Source: JAIBJN01 sp963838795
GTDB taxonomy: Bacteria; Actinomycetota; Thermoleophilia; Gaiellales; Gaiellaceae
NCBI GenBank assembly: GCA_963838795.1
Contig: CAWISL010000010.1
Span: forward strand, 372,001 to 436,000
DNA length: 64,000 bases
Reading direction: 5' to 3'
Shown: piece after piece, positions 57,854 through 64,000 of the stretch
Numbering within the stretch: position 1 is the first letter of the stretch
How the letters are laid out: every line of letters starts with the position of its first letter
Notes under the pieces: model-generated
What the model was told of the DNA's origin: nothing
Seen by the model: only the letters and a program-made list of their open reading frames with translations
The model's database searches: none
Program-made: the position numbers and the translations under genes

Positions 57854-59698
57854 ATGAGCGAGCAGGAGCGCTGGCGAGAGCTGGGACAGCAGCTGCGCGT
57901 GGACTCCGTTCGCGCGGCCGCGGCCGCGGGGTCGGGCCATCCGACGTCCTCGATGTCGGCCGCCGATCTCATGGCGGTTCTCCTCGACAAGTACCTCCAC
58001 TACGACTTCGACGATCCCGAGAATCCTGCGAACGACCATCTCGTCTTCTCCAAGGGCCACGCCTCTCCGCTCGTCTACTCGGTCTTCAAGGCGGCGGGCG
58101 CGATCAGCGACGAGGAGCTCCTCACCTTCCGCAAGCTCGGAAGCCGCCTGGAGGGGCATCCGACGCCTGCCCTCCCCTGGATCGACGTCGCCACGGGCTC
58201 ACTCGGCCAGGGGCTGCCCATCGCGGTGGGCATCGCGCTCGCCGGCAGGAAGCTCGACCGGCTGCCGTACCACGTCTGGACGGTCTGCGGGGACAGCGAG
58301 ATGGCCGAGGGCTCGATGTGGGAGGCCTTCGAGCACGCCGCCAACGCGGAGCTCGACAACTTGACGGCGATCATCGACGTCAACCGGTTGGGCCAGCGCG
58401 GCGAGACGATGCACGGCTGGGACCTCGAGTCCTACGTTCGGAGGGCCGAGGCCTGCGACTGGCATGCGATCGCGATCGACGGCCACGACGTCGCCGCCAT
58501 CGACGCCGCCTACGCCGAGGCGCTGACCGTCGAGGGCCGCCCGGCCGTCATCGTCGCGCGCACGCTCAAGGGCAAGGGAGTCAGCGCCGTCGAGAATAAG
58601 AACGGCTGGCACGGGAAGCCGCTGGACGATCCGGAAGCTGCCGTCGCCGAGCTCGGCGGCGAGCGTCACCTGCGAGTCGAGGTGCACGTTCGCGACCGCG
58701 CCGAGCCGCGCTCCTTCCCGTCAGGGCCGCTCGAGCTGCCCCGGTACGAGCTCGGCACCGAGGTCGCCACCCGGAAGGCCTACGGCGACGCGCTCGCCGC
58801 CCTCGGGGACGCCGACGGTCGGGTCGTCGCGCTCGACGGGGAGGTCTCCAACTCCACGTACTCGGAGATCTTCCAGGCCGCCCACCCCGACCGGTTCTTC
58901 GAGATGTTCATCGCCGAGCAGCAGATGGTCGCGTCGGCCGTCGGCCTCCAGGTGCGGGGCTGGAAGCCGTTCGCCTCCACGTTCGCGGCCTTCCTCACGC
59001 GCGCCTACGACTTCATCCGCATGGCAGCCGTGAGCCGCGCGACGATGGCGCTCGCCGGCTCCCACGCCGGCGTCTCGATCGGCGAGGACGGCCCCTCCCA
59101 GATGGCGCTCGAAGACCTCGCCATGATGCGGGCTGTCGGCGGCAGCACCGTCCTCTATCCGTGCGACGGCAATCAGACGGCGAAGCTCGTGGCCGCGATC
59201 GCCCAGCTGGAGGGGATCTCCTATCTGCGGACGACGCGAGCGGCGACGCCGGTCGTCTACGGCGCCGACGAGGAGTTCGAGGTCGGCGGCAGCCGCGTCC
59301 TGCGCTCGTCGGAGGAGGACGACGTCACGATCGTCGGCGCCGGCATCACGGTCGGCGAGGCGCTGGCTGCGGCGGAAGCGCTGGCAGCCGAGGGGATCTC
59401 GGCGCGCGTCGTCGACTGCTACTCGGTGAAGCCGATCGACGCGGACGGCTTGCGGGACGCCGCCGTGGCGACCGGCGCGCTCGTGACCGTCGAGGACCAC
59501 TGGCCGCAGGGCGGCCTCGGCGAAGCCGTGCTCGCGGCGCTCGCCGACCTTGACGAGCATCCGCCGGTCGCGCGCCTGGCAGTCGTCGGCATGCCGACGT
59601 CGGGAAAGCCGGCCGAGCTGATGGCGGCTGCGGGCATCGACAGGGACCACATCGCCGAGGCGGCGCGGCAGCTCGTGCGCGCCCGCGCGCTACGGTAG
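57854..59698 (+). CDS. tkt: Transketolase, short form
   Basis: About 614 residues, shorter than the E. coli type (663) and closer to the short, animal-like class. Thiamine diphosphate site GDSEMAEGSMWEAFEHAANA and IDVNRLGQRG; substrate His in SGHPTSSMSAADLMA; second domain with FIAEQQMVASAVGLQVRG (catalytic Glu) and SHAGVSIGEDGPSQMALEDL. Transfers two-carbon units in the pentose phosphate pathway. First gene of tkt-tal-gnd-zwf-opcA. Confidence 0.94.
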   Translation: MSEQERWRELGQQLRVDSVRAAAAAGSGHPTSSMSAADLMAVLLDKYLHYDFDDPENPANDHLVFSKGHASPLVYSVFKAAGAISDEELLTFRKLGSRLEGHPTPALPWIDVATGSLGQGLPIAVGIALAGRKLDRLPYHVWTVCGDSEMAEGSMWEAFEHAANAELDNLTAIIDVNRLGQRGETMHGWDLESYVRRAEACDWHAIAIDGHDVAAIDAAYAEALTVEGRPAVIVARTLKGKGVSAVENKNGWHGKPLDDPEAAVAELGGERHLRVEVHVRDRAEPRSFPSGPLELPRYELGTEVATRKAYGDALAALGDADGRVVALDGEVSNSTYSEIFQAAHPDRFFEMFIAEQQMVASAVGLQVRGWKPFASTFAAFLTRAYDFIRMAAVSRATMALAGSHAGVSIGEDGPSQMALEDLAMMRAVGGSTVLYPCDGNQTAKLVAAIAQLEGISYLRTTRAATPVVYGADEEFEVGGSRVLRSSEEDDVTIVGAGITVGEALAAAEALAAEGISARVVDCYSVKPIDADGLRDAAVATGALVTVEDHWPQGGLGEAVLAALADLDEHPPVARLAVVGMPTSGKPAELMAAAGIDRDHIAEAARQLVRARALR

Positions 59699-59734
59699 GG
59701 AGTGGAAACCCGCCGACCCGGGAAGGACGGCATC

Positions 59735-60840
59735 ATGGCCAAGTCTCGACTGCACCAGCTTTCGGACCTCGGGCAGAGCGTCTGGATCGACTACCTCTCG
59801 CGCGACATGCTCCGCTCCGGCGAGCTCGCTCAGCTCCACGAGCGGGACGCCGTGGTCGGCGTCACCTCGAACCCCACCATCTTCCAAAAGGCGATCTCCG
59901 CGGGCGACGCCTATGACGAGCAGCTCCGGGAGGAGCTCGAGGAGGAGCGCGATCCCAAGGAGCTCTTCCTCCGTCTCGCGATGCGAGATGTTCAGGACGC
60001 GTGCGCCGTCCTCCACTCGGTCTGGGACGGAGGCGGCGGCCAGGACGGCTACGTCTCCCTCGAGGTCGACCCGACCCTGGCCTACGACACGGAGGCGACC
60101 ATCGCCGAGGCGGTGCGCCTGCACGAGCTCGTCGACCGGCCGAACCTGTTCGTCAAGATTCCGGCGACCGAGCCCGGGCTGCCCGCGATCGAGGAGATGA
60201 TCGCGCGGGGGAGGTCGATCAACGTCACCCTGATCTTCTCGCTGGAGCGCTACTCGGAGGTCGCGGAGGCGTACGTCCGCGGGCTCGAGCGCCTCGTCAC
60301 GGCGGGCGGCGACCCATCCCGCGTGGCGTCCGTTGCCAGCTTCTTCGTCTCCCGGGTCGACACCGAGGCTGACCGGCGCCTCGAGGAGCTGGGCGCGCCC
60401 GAAGAGCTCCAGGGGAAGCTGGCGGTGGCCAACGCGAAGCTCGCCTACCAGCGCTACCAGGAGATCTTCGCCGGGGGGCGATGGGAAGCGCTGGCGGCCC
60501 GGGGGGCGACGACGCAGCGTTGCCTCTGGGCCTCGACCTCGACCAAGAACCCGGCCTACCGCGACGTCCTGTACGTGGAGGAGCTGATCGGGCCGCGCAC
60601 GGTCAACACAATGCCGGAGGAGACAATCGCTGCCTTCCAGGATCACGGTCGCGTCGCGCTGACGCTCGAGGCTGGGATCGACGAGGCGCACGAGGTGTTT
60701 CGGCGGCTCGCGGAGGCCGGCGTCGACTACGACGACGTTAGCGCGACGCTCGAGCGAGAGGGCGTCGAGAAGTTCGCCGACTCGTTCGCCGAGCTGCTCG
60801 AGGGCATCGGCGCCAAGTCCGGCGAGCTCGTTCCCGGCTA

Positions 60841-60841
<1 letters not shown>
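59735..60841 (+). CDS. tal: Transaldolase
   Basis: 368 residues, the longer actinobacterial form. Schiff-base Lys in NLFVKIPATEPGL; DAVVGVTSNPTIFQKAIS near the N-terminus; NVTLIFSLERYSEVAEAYV and CLWASTSTKNPAYRD complete the barrel. ATG 59735 with GGAAGGA upstream, chosen over a GTG at 59702. Exchanges three-carbon units. Its stop overlaps the gnd start by one base. Confidence 0.95.
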
Positions 60842-61736
<895 letters not shown>

Positions 61737-61740
<4 letters not shown>

Positions 61741-63251
61741 CCCAGGCAGCCGTCGCCGAGAACCCGCTGGCCGAGGGCCTGCGGATGCGCAGGCCGCCCG
61801 AGCCGTTCGCCCTCACGATCTTCGGCGCGTCGGGTGACCTCACGCAGAGGAAGCTGATGCCCGCGCTCTACTCCCTGGCCTATCGCGGCTTGCTCCCCGA
61901 CCACTTCGGCGTCGTCGGCGTCTCGCGAACCGGGATGACGACAGAGGAGTTCCGCGAGAGGATGCGCCAGGCGATCGTCGAGCACAGCCGCGACGAGCTG
62001 CGAGAGGACGTCTGGGAGCGGTTGGCCGAGAGCCTTTTATACGTGGCGGCCGACTTCGGCGTCGAGGGTGGGGAGCAGCCGCTGATCGACTGCCTCGACG
62101 ACCTCGACCGGAGCCGGGGGACCGCCGGCAACCGCGTCTACTACCTGGCCGTGCCGCCGAAGGCGTTCGCGCCCATCGTCATGGCCCTGGGCCGCGCCCG
62201 CACGACCACTGGCTGGACGCGGCTGATCGTCGAAAAGCCGTTCGGGCACGGTCTCCCAAGCGCCCGGCGGCTGAACGAGCTCGTCCACGAGCGCTTCGAG
62301 GAGCGTGAGATCTACCGCATCGACCACTACCTGGGCAAGGAGACGGTCCAGAACATGCTCGTCCTGCGCTTCGCCAACGGGATCTTCGAGCCCATCTGGA
62401 ACCGGCAGTTCATCGACCACGTCCAGATCACGGTGGGCGAGTCCCACGGCGTCGCGGGACGCGGCGAGTTCTACGACGAGACCGGCGCCATGCGGGACGT
62501 CGTCCAGAACCACATGCTCCAGCTCGTTGCGCTGACGGCGATGGAGCCGCCGATCGACTTCGACGCCGATGCGGTGCGAAACGAGAAGGTCAAGGTGCTC
62601 CGCGCGCTCCACACTCCGGGCCCGAAGCACGTCGTCCGGGGACAGTTTGGCCCCGGCTTCATCGAAGGCGAGCCAGTGCCTGGCTTTCGCGAGGAGCCCG
62701 GCATCGCGCCCGATTCCGAGACCGAGACCTACGTCGCCGCCAAGCTCTACGTCGACAACTGGCGCTGGGCGGACACGCCGTTCTACATTCGCACGGGCAA
62801 GCGGCTGCCGCGGCGCGAGACCACGATCGCGATCCAGTTCAAGCGCGCGCCCCACCCACCTTTCGAGGTCGACGACGAGGAGGGTCTCCGCCCCAACGTG
62901 CTCCTCATCCACATCCAGCCGGACGAAGGCGTGTCCCTCGCGGTCGGCGCCAAGGTGCCCGGGCAGGGCGTCTCCATCCGGACGGTGCACATGGACTTCC
63001 TCTACGGCGGCGCCTTCCGGGTCGGCCTGCCGGAAGCCTACGAGCGGCTGATCCTCGACTGCCTGCTCGGCGACGCCACCCTTTTCACCCGCGCGGACGA
63101 GGTGGAGGAGCAGTGGGCGCTCGTGGACGCGATGGTGGCGCCCTGGCAGCGGGACCGTCCGCACTTCCCCAACTACGCCGCGGGGACGTGGGGGCCCCTT
63201 GCGGCCGACGAGCTCCTCCGCCGCGACGGCCGCTCCTGGCGGCGCCACTGA
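61737..63251 (+). CDS. zwf: Glucose-6-phosphate 1-dehydrogenase
   Basis: 504 residues. Cofactor motif IFGASGDLTQRKLMPALYSL, VEKPFGHGL, active-site RIDHYLGKETVQNMLVLRFA with the catalytic His, and YIRTGKRLPRRET. First oxidative step of the pathway, giving NAD(P)H. Its stop overlaps the next start as TGATG. Confidence 0.96.
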
Positions 63252-64000
63252 TGCCCACGACCTCCCTTCGGGAGCTCGAGCGCGAGCTGGCCGAGCTGCG
63301 CGACGCCTCCACCGAGCCGGGGGCGGCGCCGCGACTGCGAGCCAGCGTGATGACCCACATCGCCTGGGTGCCCGAGCGCTGGGTCGAGGCGGCCACCGAC
63401 ACCCTCGCCGGCCTCGCCGAGCGGCATCCCTCGCGCACGATCCTGCTCTTCCCGCGGCCGGAGGACCCGCGCGACGTCCTCGAGGGCGAGGTGGACTTCC
63501 GCTGCTTCGTCCGCGGGGGCCAGCAGCGCCAGATCTGCTCGGAGGTCATCTCCGTGCGCCTGTGCGGTCGCCGGGCCGCGGCGCCCGCCAGCGTCGTCAT
63601 GCCGCTGCTCGTGTCCGACCTGCCGGTCTTCCTGCGCTGGCGGGGGCCCCTGCCTTTCGGGGCGACGGAGCTCGAGCAGCTCGTCGGCGTCGCCGACCGG
63701 CTGGTCGTGGATTCGCGCGAGTGGCCCGAGCCGCGCGGCGATCTCGCCCGGCTCCCGGAGCTCTGCGACCGGATCGCCGTCTCCGACATCTCCTGGTCCC
63801 GCACGGAGCCGTGGCGCGCCGCCGTCGCGGATCTCTGGCCGAGCGTTGCCCAGGCGTCCAGCCTGCGGGTTGCCGGCCCGGAGCCGGAGGCGCTGCTCCT
63901 CCAGGCGTGGCTCGCGGCCCGGCTCGGCCGGGAGGTCCGGCTGGAGCTCGAGCCGGCCGGCGAGATCGAGCTCGTCGAGGTGGACGGGCGCGAAGCTCTC
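63251..64000 (+). CDS. opcA: OpcA-like glucose-6-phosphate dehydrogenase assembly protein, 3' end cut off
   Basis: 250 codons to the window end, no stop. Recognisable stretches are MTHIAWVPERWVEAATDTLA, HPSRTILLFP, ICSEVISVRLCGR and SVVMPLLVSDLPVFLRWRGP, all typical of OpcA from actinobacteria and cyanobacteria. OpcA binds and activates G6PD. Coupled to zwf by ATGA-style overlap. Remaining C-terminus lies beyond base 64000. Confidence 0.9.
   Translation, partial: MPTTSLRELERELAELRDASTEPGAAPRLRASVMTHIAWVPERWVEAATDTLAGLAERHPSRTILLFPRPEDPRDVLEGEVDFRCFVRGGQQRQICSEVISVRLCGRRAAAPASVVMPLLVSDLPVFLRWRGPLPFGATELEQLVGVADRLVVDSREWPEPRGDLARLPELCDRIAVSDISWSRTEPWRAAVADLWPSVAQASSLRVAGPEPEALLLQAWLAARLGREVRLELEPAGEIELVEVDGREAL

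Overview
The window is a gene-dense (about 95% coding), very GC-rich chromosomal segment with Actinobacterial character. Markers are a pknB/pbpA/rodA/pstP/fhaB/fhaA cell-envelope signalling cluster, SufBCDSU iron-sulfur assembly, a PdtaS/PdtaR-like kinase with an ANTAR regulator, a zwf-opcA pair, frequent GTG starts and many apparently leaderless genes. Gene content fits a deep-branching, obligately respiring actinobacterium such as class Thermoleophilia; the class is an inference. I saw no tRNA, rRNA, transposase, integrase, phage gene or CRISPR array. No gap between genes exceeds about 260 bp.

Layout. 1-8100: an FtsX-type ABC exporter divergent from a LysR regulator, a secreted PQQ-type sugar dehydrogenase, an ECF sigma/anti-sigma pair and a second LysR gene. 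8138-9111: a 37-residue membrane peptide with its own terminator and an SDR oxidoreductase. 9222-14394: a caa3-type, A2-family cytochrome oxidase operon (subunits II, I, III) interleaved with three universal-stress-like domains, facing a cytochrome c lipoprotein. 14842-18380: STAS protein, TPR protein, amidohydrolase, TatC, TatA on the minus strand. 18499-25646: sufC-sufB-(VOC protein)-sufD, a broken cyclic-nucleotide-binding gene, a methyltransferase, sufS, sufU and a Rieske ferredoxin. 25666-29503: a broken VOC gene, a free-standing structured RNA with promoter and terminator, a nucleoside-diphosphate-sugar epimerase-like protein, dCTP deaminase and a class III aminotransferase. 29532-40794: a discoidin-tailed Ser/Thr kinase convergent with the minus-strand cluster kinase-fhaA-fhaB-pstP-rodA-pbpA-pknB-ddl. 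40889-43517: membrane protein, DUF4446 protein, GNAT acetyltransferase, HNH endonuclease. 43614-48399: two glutamine synthetases flanking an ABC-2 exporter. 48515-55128: a dense two-component signalling block. 55133-57705: a secreted HExxH protein and an ABC-F ATPase. 57854-64000: the pentose-phosphate operon tkt-tal-gnd-zwf-opcA, cut by the window end.

The most interesting connection is that both glutamine synthetase genes carry a short 5' leader in which a hexaloop hairpin overlaps the upstream arm of an intrinsic terminator. That is the architecture expected of ANTAR antitermination targets, and an ANTAR response regulator with its cognate HisKA_2-type kinase lies 6-8 kb away. Other points of interest are the bistable small RNA near 26.1-26.3 kb, the universal-stress-like domains inside the oxidase operon, two genes broken by single-base frameshifts, two cell-wall genes whose conserved N-termini imply non-canonical start codons, and a recurring -10-like hexamer 6-8 nt before start codons.
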